Source: Betaproteobacteria bacterium
GTDB lineage: Bacteria; Pseudomonadota; Gammaproteobacteria; Burkholderiales; Casimicrobiaceae
Reading direction: 5' to 3'
NCBI GenBank assembly: GCA_016716425.1
Contig: JADJWJ010000002.1
Location: 248,001-312,000 of the forward strand
DNA: 64,000 bases
Shown here: piece by piece, positions 9,401 to 18,400 of the stretch
How positions within the stretch are numbered: position 1 is the stretch's first letter
How the letters are laid out: each line of letters starts with the position of its first letter
Notes under the pieces: model-generated
Database searches by the model: none
Told to the model about the DNA's origin: nothing
The model's input: only the letters and a program-made list of their open reading frames with translations
Made by a program: the position numbers and the translations under genes

Positions 9401-10076
9401 GCGACAGGTAGCACGGGTCGCTCGGCACCGCCTGCACGGTGCGAATGTAGTCGGGGTGCGCGTACAGGACGTCCGGGTCGAGCGCGATCCTGGCCGCGGC
9501 CGCCTCGGCGTCCGCGAGCGGTATCCGGGCGAACATCTGCAAGACCTGGATCCCGTCGAACCCCTGCCGCAGCCACGTCAACGGCATGCCCGCCGCGGCC
9601 GACAGCTGTCCCATGCGCCCGGCGTCCGGGCCGACGCCCGCTCCCGCTGCCTGCGGTCCCGTGCCGGCGCGAAACTTCACGACCAGCCGGTCCGTCGGAC
9701 GGCCGGTGGTCGCCGGAACCGGGGCACCCGGGGCAACGTTGGCATAGAGCACGCTCGGATCGAGCCGCAGGCGGTTGAGCGCGGCGCGGGCGGCGTCGTC
9801 GCCGACAGGGGTCGGCAGCACCAGCACGAATGCGCCGTCGCGCGTGCGGCCCCCGGTGGCCACGGAAACGCCGAAGGCGGCCTCGACCGCCGCCCGCGTC
9901 GGCGCCGGCAGCGCTTCTGTCGCGGGGACGGCGAGTTTGACGGCAATGGCGCCGACCTCCGCGTCGGCGCCGGCGGGCAATGCAGCCCACCCTGCCAGGG
10001 CGATCGCCATGGTCAAGGCGCGGATCCGGGTGCGGGCGGTACGACAGGAGGCGTGCGGCGCGGCAGACGCGGTCAT
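6426..10076 (-). CDS. Secreted S8 (subtilisin-like) serine peptidase with Ig-like repeats
   Basis: This is an exported serine protease of 1216 residues. The start MTASAAPHAS at 10076 precedes a signal peptide (ALTMAIALAGWAALPAGADA). A propeptide-like region (with LVVKFRAG and VLYAHPDY) follows to about residue 215. The catalytic triad is complete: D267 in VAVIDTGALPSHPDL, H358 in WHGTHVAGTIGA and S539 in GTSMAAPHVAG; the oxyanion Asn region reads VSAGNANAN. After about residue 600 come two Ig-like repeats of about 95 residues (each with TGTVKF/QF...AG..A..LxGxGNxRTAAC), then a long Gly/Asn-rich beta region ending WTCLVNTQPVNMYGP. There is no LPxTG, type I RTX or PEP-CTERM signal. It is probably released or retained at the surface. 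A hairpin follows the gene. Confidence 0.9.
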   Translation of the reverse strand: MTASAAPHASCRTARTRIRALTMAIALAGWAALPAGADAEVGAIAVKLAVPATEALPAPTRAAVEAAFGVSVATGGRTRDGAFVLVLPTPVGDDAARAALNRLRLDPSVLYANVAPGAPVPATTGRPTDRLVVKFRAGTGPQAAGAGVGPDAGRMGQLSAAAGMPLTWLRQGFDGIQVLQMFARIPLADAEAAAARIALDPDVLYAHPDYIRTVQAVPSDPCYLSPSVAACNGGYQWDLFDPVGGINMPGAWNITTGSPDIRVAVIDTGALPSHPDLANRFVGGYDMIMDCAVANDSQPGVCTWSGVYPLNQPNLLSRDPNPADAGDWITPQESTGLGPGQPPYDWFFDCHVDGSSWHGTHVAGTIGAIANNGMGIAGINWVSKIVPMRVLGKCGGYDSDIADAMVWATGGAIVGLPMNANIARVLNLSLGGGGSCSATEQNAINAALAAGAVVVVSAGNANANAAGYSPASCSGVITVAATIKDGRRARYSNYGAVVDIAAPGGNADGIDPDILSTLNSGATLPNANGYNYVRYAGTSMAAPHVAGVASLMLSVNPALTPAQVSSMIQTTARTFPTPGPACSAIPQPSACNCTKSLCGAGIIDAAAAVAAALNAGTALASSANPGPAGSPITFTMTVVGNAPTGTVKFEDGATALAGCEAVPLTGSGNSRTAACTTSTLAAGSHAMKATYSGDINNAPTSANLTQIVIAVATVALMSSGNPTFAGSAITFTATVTGANPTGTVQFKDSATVLAGCSAVALAGTGNTRTAACTVASLSLGTHPISANYSGDADHGTASASLTQWIVQAIPGTATVVANPYGPFSVSGATVNGNTILNFSAAATIQLGSTAGAPGSAAQIDFLSLNLGVGNSLTLRSGAPGQTVVLVNTGTMGTAIAGSLLAEGGNGAPPPYIYVKNRNGVTIPVGGSVAAQAGLGVDTLGATWTTGGPLFNAGVLDGGPNLELKVAKANGDGQFRGNAITIRTFGNANNPVNGAFFLQNGLQLYPGSGNEIMLTLNGYGPAPQVFNLFANGNATVWMPSAWPPGYTVPANNAVVPPGGSRAPGVPQPAYGGGSMILQASGQMTLFDGGTNDFVFPGAIVLKSLGPLNVNGVVVDQGWTTSGQSFQGVFFEAPSIASPPGLIQVYGNNLNWINFSTFPQTPVRAFSLVPNPDGSASFIATDTTTPHLNTYSVIQNAAAMGQCWTCLVNTQPVNMYGP

Positions 10077-10421
10077 TGGATTCCTCGATGCGGGGGCTTG
10101 CGGCGGGCGAGGCGGGGATTCTTGCATGAATTCCATGCCATCGTCATCGCTGGCCGTCGCCGACAAGTGGTGGCGTAAGCCATTTGTCAGCGCTCGGCGC
10201 CACGGGTCGGCGACGCGAGGACAGCGCCTGGCACGCCGTGGGCGCACCGGCGGTGCCGGCGGAAAAAGCCGTTGTCGGGCAATGGCTTGTGCAGGCTGCT
10301 GACCACGTCGGCGGTGGCGCGTCGAGCGCACCCGGTTCGTTCACGATCCGTCAGCGATTGGCCAGCGCCTGCGCGGCAGACTGCCGCCCTGGCCGGACGA
10401 ATCCGGCGGTGTCGAAACGGG
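10077..10421. other. Gene-free stretch, nothing recognised
   Basis: This 345-bp interval lies between the divergent peptidase (minus) and small membrane protein (plus) genes. It must contain both promoters. I found no repeat, hairpin or regulatory site I would defend. The frames open here are arginine-rich shadows. Confidence 0.5.
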
Positions 10422-10676
10422 ATGGCAGCCATGGGCAGGGCTTTGATCGGACGGTTGGTCGAATTCGGGCGGTTGCTGCGGAAGGCAGGGCCCTACGTCG
10501 TGCTCGAGGTGGTCCTCCCCGGCGGCACGCTGTTCGCCCTGCTGCTGTATCTGCATCGTTCCGGGCAGCTGCGCGACCTCAAGGTGGCGCGGGCATTGGC
10601 GCGCGCCGTGAATCGGGCGGGGTCGGACACGTTCGATCGGCTCGCCTATGTCTGGCAGCCGACCGCGCGGGATTGA
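10422..10676 (+). CDS. Small membrane protein of unknown function
   Basis: The predicted product has 84 residues from ATG 10422 (81 from the alternative ATG at 10431, which has a similar context). A basic amphipathic start (GRALIGRLVEFGRLLRKAG) leads into one membrane segment, PYVVLEVVLPGGTLFALLLYL, followed by a basic cytoplasmic-type tail ending QPTARD. The gene precedes narX on the same strand, but 244 bases and an FNR-like site lie between them, so it is probably a separate unit. I recognise no family. Similar single-span proteins occur widely in betaproteobacteria without assigned function. Confidence 0.55.
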   Translation: MAAMGRALIGRLVEFGRLLRKAGPYVVLEVVLPGGTLFALLLYLHRSGQLRDLKVARALARAVNRAGSDTFDRLAYVWQPTARD

Positions 10677-10873
10677 CCGCGACGCGCGGTCGCCCGCGAA
10701 GCCCGCGCAGGACGCAACTGCGAGCCTGGCTCGGTCTTCCCGGACGTCGGCGCTGCCCCGGCGACCCGCGCGCATCCTCCGCCTGCCGGCACGGCGCAAG
10801 GGCCGCGGCGGGACGTGGGCCGGCGCGCCTGTCCAGCGCCGCCGATTCCCGAAACGGCGTCCAGGCCTCAGAA

Positions 10874-10887
10874 TTGATACGGGTCAA
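10874..10887 (+). promoter_or_regulatory. FNR/ANR-like site upstream of narX
   Basis: The sequence TTGAT-ACGG-GTCAA matches the FNR consensus TTGAT-N4-ATCAA at nine of ten fixed positions. It ends 33 bases before the narX start codon. FNR/ANR activates anaerobic respiration genes, so the site fits oxygen control of the nitrate sensor operon. No core promoter hexamers are clear between the site and the gene. Confidence 0.65.
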
Positions 10888-10920
10888 CAACATGCGGTCG
10901 CCAGCGGCTAGATTGCGGGA

Positions 10921-12849
10921 ATGAGCCATCCACGACACTGGACGCTCGGGGTCAAGCTCGCGCTCGTCGCGACCCCGTTCGTCGTCCTGGCGCTCCTGTC
11001 GATCGCGCTCACGCTGTGGGTGTCCTGGCAGCTCGACGGCGGCGCCGCCGCCGTCAACGAGGCCGGGCGGATGCGGATGCAGACGTACCGGATGTCGCTG
11101 TCGATCGGCACCGGCGCGCTCGACGCGCTGCCCGGACAGGCGGCGGAGTTCGAGCGCAGCCTCACGCTGCTGCGCCACGGCGACTACGAGCGGCCGCTGT
11201 TCGTGCCGTGGGACGACGCGGCGCGCCAGCAGTTCGCCGTCGTCGAGGACGCCTGGCAGCGCTTCCGCCGCGATTGGATCGCCGCCGCGCCGGCCGCCGG
11301 CGACGGCCTGCCCGCGCACGCCGCCGCGTTCGTCGCCGACATCGACACGCTGGTGGCCGGCATCGAGCGCCAAATGGCGCGCTGGACGGCGATGCTGCAC
11401 TTGCTGCAGATGGCGATGATGGGTTTTGCGGTGGTCGGCTCGGCCGTGCTGCTCTATGCGGGGTACCTGTTCGTGCTGGAGCCGGTGGGCCGCCTGAAGC
11501 TCGCCACCGAGCGCCTCCAGCGCGGCGACTTCTCGGCGCGCGTCGACCGGATGACCAGCGACGAGTTCGGCACGCTCGCCGAGTGCTTCAACGGGATGGC
11601 GGAGCACCTGCAGTCGATGTACCGCGACCTCGAGGGCAAGGTCGCCGCCAAGACCTCGGAACTCGAGGAGAAGCGCGAACGGCTCGAGGCGCTCTACGAC
11701 GTCACGGCGCTGGTGGCGAAGGCGACGAGCCTCGGCGAGCTCGCAAGCGGCTTTGCCGAGCGCGTGCGCCGCGTCGCGCGCGCCGACGGCGTCGCGCTGC
11801 GGTGGTCCGACGAGGCGAACGAGCGCTTCCTGCTGCTCGCGGCCGAGGGCCTGCCGGCATCGATGGCCGACGGCGAGCAGTGCCTGCGCGCCGGCGACTG
11901 CGGCTGCGGCAACCTCAAGCCCGCCGACGGCGTGCGCGTGATCCCGATCGAGCAGGCGAATTCCCTTGCGCTGCGGCACTGCGGGCAGGCCGGGTACGCG
12001 ACGCTGGTGTCGATTCCGGTCCGGCTGCACGAGCGGCTGATGGGGGAGGTCGACCTGCTCTACCACGCGCAGATCCGCCTGTCGGGCGCCGAGCGCTCGC
12101 TGCTGGAGGCGCTCGCCGCGCACCTGGCCGGCGCGATGGAGAACCTGCGCCTCAACGCGCTCGAGCGCGAGGCGGCGGTCGCGCAGGAGCGCACGTTCAT
12201 CGCCCGCGAACTGCACGACTCGATCGCGCAGTCGCTCGCGTTCCTGAAGATCCAGGTGCAGCTGATGCGCGACGCGCTCGACGCCGGCGATGCGCCGCGC
12301 GCGGCGCGCGTGCTGGCCGAGATCGACGCCGGCGTACGCGAGAGCTACGGCGACGTGCGCGAGCTGCTCGTGCACTTCCGCACGCGGTCGCAGGGCGAGG
12401 ACATCGAGCCGGCGCTGCACACCACGCTGCGCAAGTTCGAGCACCAGAGCGGACTCAAGGCGTCGATGCAGGTGCAGGGCCAGGGCATGCCGCTTTCGCC
12501 CGACCTGCAGATCCAGGTGCTGCACATCGTGCAGGAGGCGCTGTCGAACGTGCGCAAGCACGCCCACGCGACACGCGTCTGGCTCGACGTCGTGCAGCAG
12601 CCGCAGTGGCGCTTCGAGGTCCGCGACGACGGCGTGGGCTTCGCGCCCGAGCACGCGGGCAGCGACGAGACGCACGTCGGCCTGCGCATCATGGCCGAGC
12701 GCGCGGCGAGGATCGGCGCCGCGCTCGACGTCGTGTCCACGCCCGAGCGCGGGACGTCCATCGTGCTGACGCTGCCGCCGCCGGCGAGTCCGCCGGCGCC
12801 CGAACCGCCGCAACGCGAGGCCGCCGCCGCCGGCATCGCCGCGGAGTGA
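10921..12849 (+). CDS. narX: Nitrate/nitrite sensor histidine kinase NarX
   Basis: This membrane sensor kinase (642 residues) detects nitrate in the periplasm and phosphorylates NarL. TM1 is at about residues 10-36. It is followed by a P-box-like nitrate-binding segment (NEAGRMRMQTYRM, about 46-58), a periplasmic helical domain and TM2 at about 160-185. A HAMP linker and a coiled coil (LEGKVAAKTSELEEKRERLEAL) lead to a central Cys-containing GAF-like module (CLRAGDCGCG). The HisKA_3 H-box is FIARELHDSIAQSLAF with H432. The ATPase domain has LSNVRKHA, DDGVGF and GTSIVLTLP. narL follows after 11 bases. The P-box, dimerisation box type and position next to narL, narK and narG make NarX much more likely than another NarL-family kinase. 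Confidence 0.93.
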   Translation: MSHPRHWTLGVKLALVATPFVVLALLSIALTLWVSWQLDGGAAAVNEAGRMRMQTYRMSLSIGTGALDALPGQAAEFERSLTLLRHGDYERPLFVPWDDAARQQFAVVEDAWQRFRRDWIAAAPAAGDGLPAHAAAFVADIDTLVAGIERQMARWTAMLHLLQMAMMGFAVVGSAVLLYAGYLFVLEPVGRLKLATERLQRGDFSARVDRMTSDEFGTLAECFNGMAEHLQSMYRDLEGKVAAKTSELEEKRERLEALYDVTALVAKATSLGELASGFAERVRRVARADGVALRWSDEANERFLLLAAEGLPASMADGEQCLRAGDCGCGNLKPADGVRVIPIEQANSLALRHCGQAGYATLVSIPVRLHERLMGEVDLLYHAQIRLSGAERSLLEALAAHLAGAMENLRLNALEREAAVAQERTFIARELHDSIAQSLAFLKIQVQLMRDALDAGDAPRAARVLAEIDAGVRESYGDVRELLVHFRTRSQGEDIEPALHTTLRKFEHQSGLKASMQVQGQGMPLSPDLQIQVLHIVQEALSNVRKHAHATRVWLDVVQQPQWRFEVRDDGVGFAPEHAGSDETHVGLRIMAERAARIGAALDVVSTPERGTSIVLTLPPPASPPAPEPPQREAAAAGIAAE

Positions 12850-12860
12850 GCCGGCCCGCC

Positions 12861-13538
12861 ATGCCGACCCCGCCGATCCGCATCCTCGTCGTCGACGACC
12901 ACACGCTGTTCCGGCGCGGCCTGACCGCGCTGCTCGCGCGCGATCCGCAGCTCGAGGTCGTCGGCGACGCGGCGGACGCGGGCGAGGCGCTGCGCCGGGC
13001 GGCGGAGCTCGCGCCCGACCTGATCCTGCTCGACAACCACCTGCCGGGCGTGAATGGCGTCGACGCGCTGCCGGGGCTGCTCGAGGCCGTGCCCGGCGTG
13101 CGCATCCTGATGCTGACGGTCAGCGAGGACGAACACGACCTCGCGGCTGCGCTGCGCGGCGGCGCCTCGGGCTACCTGCTGAAGACGATCGAGGGCGACG
13201 CGCTGGTGGCGGCGATCGTGCGCGCGATGCGCGGCGAGTCGGTCGTCGCGCCCGAGATGACCGGGAAGCTGGTGGCCGCCTATCGCGGCGCGGCCGGCGG
13301 TGCCGGGGCCGCCATGGCCGCCGCCGCGCCGGCGGCGTCGCCGATCGAAGCGCTGTCGCCGCGCGAGCAGGAGATCCTGCGGGGCATCGCGCGCGGGGCG
13401 TCCAACAAGGAGATCGGCCGCAGCCTCGGCATTGCCGAGACGACGGTGAAGATCCACGTGCAGCACGTGCTGCGCAAGCTCGACGTCGCCTCGCGCGTCC
13501 AGGCCGCCGTTATCGCGTCGGAGCACGGGCTGGTTTGA
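12861..13538 (+). CDS. narL: Nitrate/nitrite response regulator NarL
   Basis: This 225-residue two-component regulator has a receiver domain (ILVVDDHTLFRRGL, phospho-acceptor D58 in LILLDNHLPG, Thr in LMLTVSE, Lys in YLLKTIE) and a C-terminal LuxR/NarL helix-turn-helix (LSPREQEILRGIARGASNKEIGRSLGIAETTVKIH...). The Ala/Gly linker between them is longer than in Escherichia coli NarL. It is predicted to bind DNA when phosphorylated by NarX and to control narK and narGHJI. The start is the ATG at 12861, 11 bases after the narX stop. A perfect hairpin at 13584-13610 follows. Confidence 0.92.
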   Translation: MPTPPIRILVVDDHTLFRRGLTALLARDPQLEVVGDAADAGEALRRAAELAPDLILLDNHLPGVNGVDALPGLLEAVPGVRILMLTVSEDEHDLAAALRGGASGYLLKTIEGDALVAAIVRAMRGESVVAPEMTGKLVAAYRGAAGGAGAAMAAAAPAASPIEALSPREQEILRGIARGASNKEIGRSLGIAETTVKIHVQHVLRKLDVASRVQAAVIASEHGLV

Positions 13539-13583
13539 TCCGGCGCAAGGTACGCCCGATTCCCGCCTGACATAGTTCTTCCG

Positions 13584-13610
13584 GAGGATGCCGGCCCGGC
13601 CGGCATCCTC
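13584..13610 (+). terminator. Hairpin between narL and narK
   Basis: This is a perfect 11-bp stem (gaggatgccgg, loop cccgg, ccggcatcctc) followed by ccttcgcgtt. It begins 45 bases after the narL stop. It probably terminates narXL transcription, although without a long U tract it could instead be partial, allowing read-through into narK. Confidence 0.55.
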
Positions 13611-13719
13611 CCTTCGCGTTGCCGCCGGCGTCCGTCAGGCGGATGCCGGCCGAGGCGCCCGTTCCCTACGATTCCATGCAGTGCTGGACCGGCAGGGATC
13701 ACCCTCTGAAGGAACGACC

Positions 13720-15372
13720 ATGACTTCCATCGACACGACCCGCGCCGCCGCGAATCCCGTCCACGGCGGCGACATCGCCGACTGGCGCCCGGAGGACAAC
13801 GCATTCTGGGAGAGCACCGGCAAGAAGATCGCCTACCGCAACCTCGCGATCTCGGTGCCGGCGCTGCTGTGCGGCTTCGCGGTCTGGGGGATGTGGGGCA
13901 TCATCACCGTGCAGATGCTGAACCTCGGCTTCCCGTTCACGCAGGCCGAGCTCTTCACGCTGACCGCGATCGCCGGCATTGCCGGCGCGACGATGCGCAT
14001 CCCGGCGTCGTTCTTCATCCGCCTGGCCGGCGGGCGCAACACGATCTTCCTGACCACGGCGATGCTGCTGGCGCCGGCGATCGGCACCGGCATCGTGCTG
14101 CAGCACAAGGACTGGCCGCTGTGGGCGTTCCAGCTGATGGCGCTGTGGTCGGGCGTGGGCGGCGGCAACTTCGCCTCCTCGATGTCGAACATCAGCACGT
14201 TCTTCCCGAAGCGGCTGCAGGGCACGGCGCTCGGCATCAACGCCGGCATCGGCAACTTCGGCGTGACGACGATGCAGATCGTCATCCCGCTGGTGATGAC
14301 GCTGGGGCTGTTCGGCGCGGTCGGCGGCGAGCCGATGAGCCTGATCAAGGACAGCGGCTGGATCTTCGGCAAGATCACCGCCGGCACGTCGACGTGGATC
14401 CAGAACGCCGGCTTCGCGTGGGTGCTCTCGCTGGTGCCGCTGTCGATCCTCTGCTGGTTCGGCATGAACAACCTGAAGACGGTGTCGCCCCGCACCGGCA
14501 ATCCGATCGTCGCCTTCGGCAAGGTCACGTACCTGTACACGCTGGCATTCATTCCCTCGATCCTGGGCCTTTACCTGTACCTGCCCAAGCCGACCGGCCT
14601 CGGCCTCATCAACATGTGGGTCGCGATCCCGCTCGACGTCATCGCCGCGCTGCTGGTGATGAAGATCGCCGCGTTCGGCGAGATGAAGGAGGGGATCCAG
14701 AAGCAGTTCGCGATCTTCCGCGACAAGCACACGTGGTCGCTGACGGCGCTGTACATCGTGACGTTCGGCTCGTTCATCGGCTTCTCGATGGCGCTGCCGC
14801 TCGCGATCACCGTGATCTTCGGCATCAGCCACGTACCCGACGCCGCCGGCGTCATGACGCACACGGTCAAGAACCCGAACGCGCCGTCGGCGTTCACCTA
14901 CGCGTGGATCGGTCCCTTCGTCGGCGCGGCGATCCGCCCGGTCGGCGGCTGGATCTCGGACAAGGTCGGCGGGTCGATCGTGACCCAGATCATCTCGGTC
15001 GTCATGGTCGCGGCCTCGGTCGCCGTCGGCTACGTGATGATGCTGGCGTACGGCTCGGCCACCCCCGAGCAGTACTTCGTGCCGTTCCTGCTGCTGTTCC
15101 TCGTGCTGTTCGCGGCGTCGGGCATCGGCAACGGCTCGACGTTCCGCACGATCGGCGTGATCTTCGACCGCACGCAGGCCGGCCCGGTGCTCGGCTGGAC
15201 GTCGGCGATCGCCGCGTACGGCGCGTTCGTCGCCCCCATCGTGATCGGCGAGCAGATCAAGGCCGGCACGCCGCAGGTGGCGATGTACGGCTTCGCCGTG
15301 TTCTACGCGCTGTGCCTGATCCTCAACTGGTGGTTCTACCTGCGCACCAACGCGTACGTGAAGAACCCGTGA
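13720..15372 (+). CDS. narK: Nitrate/nitrite transporter NarK
   Basis: This is a major facilitator of the nitrate/nitrite porter family (550 residues, about twelve membrane segments) that imports nitrate and exchanges or exports nitrite for the respiratory reductase. The N-terminus (DIADWRPEDNAFWESTGKKI) matches the NarK-type cytoplasmic leader. Nitrate-signature glycine-rich segments are present (VGGGNFASSMSNIS, GINAGIGNFGVTTMQ and, in the second half, FAASGIGNGSTFRT). The start at 13720 is preceded by GAAGGA. A single NarK copy is present; some betaproteobacteria have two in tandem or fused. The neighbours narXL and narGHJI confirm the role. A weak FNR-like half match overlaps the narL stop far upstream. 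Confidence 0.92.
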   Translation: MTSIDTTRAAANPVHGGDIADWRPEDNAFWESTGKKIAYRNLAISVPALLCGFAVWGMWGIITVQMLNLGFPFTQAELFTLTAIAGIAGATMRIPASFFIRLAGGRNTIFLTTAMLLAPAIGTGIVLQHKDWPLWAFQLMALWSGVGGGNFASSMSNISTFFPKRLQGTALGINAGIGNFGVTTMQIVIPLVMTLGLFGAVGGEPMSLIKDSGWIFGKITAGTSTWIQNAGFAWVLSLVPLSILCWFGMNNLKTVSPRTGNPIVAFGKVTYLYTLAFIPSILGLYLYLPKPTGLGLINMWVAIPLDVIAALLVMKIAAFGEMKEGIQKQFAIFRDKHTWSLTALYIVTFGSFIGFSMALPLAITVIFGISHVPDAAGVMTHTVKNPNAPSAFTYAWIGPFVGAAIRPVGGWISDKVGGSIVTQIISVVMVAASVAVGYVMMLAYGSATPEQYFVPFLLLFLVLFAASGIGNGSTFRTIGVIFDRTQAGPVLGWTSAIAAYGAFVAPIVIGEQIKAGTPQVAMYGFAVFYALCLILNWWFYLRTNAYVKNP

Positions 15373-15442
15373 CCCCCTGGGCATCCAAGCCGGTCGCTCG
15401 ATCGGTTCCCAACCTGCGACGCAGCCGCTGCGGAGATTCAAG

Positions 15443-18400
15443 ATGAGCCATTTTCTCGACCGACTCAGTTACTTCTCGAACCCGAAGGAGCCGTTTTCCG
15501 GCGACCACGGGGTGACCACCGGGGAGGACCGGACGTGGGAGGACGCGTACCGCAACCGCTGGGCGCACGACAAGATCGTGCGCTCGACGCACGGCGTCAA
15601 CTGCACGGGCTCCTGCTCGTGGAAGATCTACGTGAAGGGCGGCATCGTCACGTGGGAGACGCAGCAGACCGACTATCCGCGCACGCGCTGGGACATGCCC
15701 AACCACGAGCCGCGCGGCTGCGCGCGGGGCGCCAGCTACAGCTGGTACCTGTACAGCGCGAACCGGGTCAAGTACCCGATGGTGCGCGGGCGGCTGCTCA
15801 AGCGCTGGCGCGCGGCGCGCCTCGCGCACGACCCCGTGGCCGCGTGGACGTCGATCGTCGAGGACGATGCGGCGCGCCGCGACTACCAGAGCGTGCGCGG
15901 CCTGGGCGGCTTCGTGCGCTCGAGCTGGGACGAGGTCAACGAGATCATCGCCGCCGCCAACGTCTACACGATCAAGAAGTACGGCCCCGACCGCGTGGTC
16001 GGCTTCTCGCCGATCCCGGCGATGTCGATGGTCAGCTACGCGGCGGGCAGCCGTTACCTGAGCCTCATCGGCGGCGTGTGCATGAGCTTCTACGACTGGT
16101 ACTGCGACCTGCCGCCGTCGTCGCCGCAGATCTGGGGCGAGCAGACCGACGTGCCCGAGTCGGCCGACTGGTACAACTCGAACTTCATCATCGCGTGGGG
16201 CTCCAACGTCCCGCAGACGCGCACGCCCGACGCGCACTTCTTCACCGAGGTCCGCTACAAGGGCACCAAGACCGTCGCGGTGACGCCCGACTACTCCGAA
16301 GTCGCCAAGCTGGCCGACATCTGGATGCACCCGAAGCAGGGCACCGACGCCGCCGTGGCGATGGCGATGGGCCACGTGATCCTGAAGGAGTTCTATTTCC
16401 CCGACGGCGGCGGGCAGCGCAGCGCGTACTTCGACGACTACGTGCGGCGCTTTACCGACATGCCGATGCTGGTGATGCTGAAGGAGCACAAGCTCCCGAG
16501 CGGCGAGACCGTCATGGTGCCCGACCGCTACGTCCGCGCGTCGGACTTCAACGGCAAGCTCGGCCAGGCGAACAATCCCGAGTGGAAGACGGTCGCGTTC
16601 GACGAGGCGGGCAAGGTCGTGCTGCCCAACGGCGCGATCGGCTTCCGCTGGGGGCCCGACGGGCGGGCCGACCAGGGCCAGTGGAACCTCGAGGCAAAGG
16701 AGGCGCGCCACGGCCAGGACGTGAAGCTCAAGCTGTCGGTGCAGGAAGGCGCGAACCCGAGCGCGGACACGGCGAAAGTCGGCTTCCCGTACTTCGGCGG
16801 CATCGCCAGCGAGCACTTCCCGAACAGCGTGCTCAAGGGCGACAGCGGCGACGTGCTGGTGCGCACGGTGCCGGTCCAGCGCATCTCGCTGGGCAAGGAA
16901 GGCGAGAAGCGCGAGGCGCTGGTCGCCACGGTGTTCGATCTGCAGGTCGCGAATTACGGCGTCGCGCGGGGGCTCCCCGGCGAGTTCGCCGCGGCGAGCT
17001 TCGACGACGACGTGCCGTACACGCCCGCGTGGCAGGAGCGCATCACGGGCACGCCACGCGCGCAGGTGATCACGGTAGCGCGGCAGTTCGCCGAGAACGC
17101 GCACAAGACGCAGGGGCGGTCGATGGTGATCATCGGCGCGGCGATGAACCACTGGTACCACTGCGACATGAACTACCGCGGCATCATCAACATGCTGATG
17201 CTGTGCGGCTGCATCGGCAAGAGCGGCGGCGGCTGGGCGCACTACGTCGGCCAGGAAAAGCTGCGCCCGCAGACCGGCTGGACCGCGCTCGCCTTCGCGC
17301 TCGACTGGATGCGCCCGCCGCGCCAGCAGAACAGCACGAGCTTCTTCTACGCGCACACCGACCAGTGGCGCTACGAGAAGCTGACGATGGGCGAAGTGAT
17401 CTCGCCGCTCGCCGACAAGGTCTACGGCGGCAGCATGATCGACTACAACGTGCGCGCCGAGCGCATGGGGTGGCTGCCGTCCGCGCCGCAGCTGCAGACC
17501 AATCCGCTGCAGGTCGTGCGCGATGCGCAGGCCGCCGGCGTCGACCCGAAGGAGTACACGGTCAAGGCGCTGAAGGACGGCTCGCTGAAGATGAGCTGCG
17601 AGGACCCCGACCATCCGAGCAACTGGCCGCGCAACCTCTTCGTGTGGCGCTCCAACCTGCTGGGCTCGAGCGGCAAGGGCCACGAGTACTTCCTGAAGCA
17701 CCTGCTCGGCACCAGCAACGGCGTGCAGGGCAAGGACCTCGGACCGCAGGACGCGAAACCGGAGGAGGTCGTCTGGCACGACAAGGCGCCCGAGGGCAAG
17801 CTCGACCTGCTGGTCACGCTGGACTTCCGGATGAGCACGACGTGCCTGTACTCGGACATCGTGCTGCCGACGGCGACCTGGTACGAGAAGAACGACTTGA
17901 ACACCAGCGACATGCACCCGTTCATCCACCCGCTGTCGACGGCGGTCGACCCGGCGTGGCAGTCGCGCAGCGACTGGGACATCTACAAGGGCTTTGCGAA
18001 GAAGTTGAGCGAGATCTGCGTCGGACATCTGGGCGTGGAGCGCGAGGTCGTGCTGACGCCGCTGATGCACGACAGTCCGGGCGAGCTGGCGCAGCCGCTC
18101 GACGTCAAGGAATGGAAGCGGGGCGAGGTCGATCTGATCCCGGGCAAGACCGCGCCGCAGATCGCGGTGGTCGAGCGCGACTATCCGAACGTCCACAAGC
18201 GGTTCACGGCGCTCGGCCCCTTGATGAACAAGGTCGGCAACGGCGGCAAGGGCATCGCCTGGAACACGCAGACGGAGGTGAAGCAGCTCTCCGAGTTGAA
18301 CGGCGTCGTCAATGCCGAGGGCGCGACGCGCGGCATGCCACGGATCGAGTCCGACATCGACGCGTGCGAGGTGATCCTGCAGCTCGCGCCGGAGACCAAC

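Noticed and set aside
5841..10178. A 1445-codon open frame on the plus strand
   Set aside because: It is antisense to the subtilisin-like peptidase and rich in Arg, Ala and Val without domains. In DNA of about 70 % GC such shadow frames are expected.
10077..10421. Small genes or RNA in the gap after the peptidase start
   Set aside because: The frames there are Arg-rich shadows, and no stable tRNA- or sRNA-like fold was recognised.
13535..13548. Second FNR-like site (TTGATCCGGCGCAA) before narK
   Set aside because: Only eight of ten fixed positions match. It overlaps the narL stop and lies about 170 bases upstream of narK, too weak to claim.
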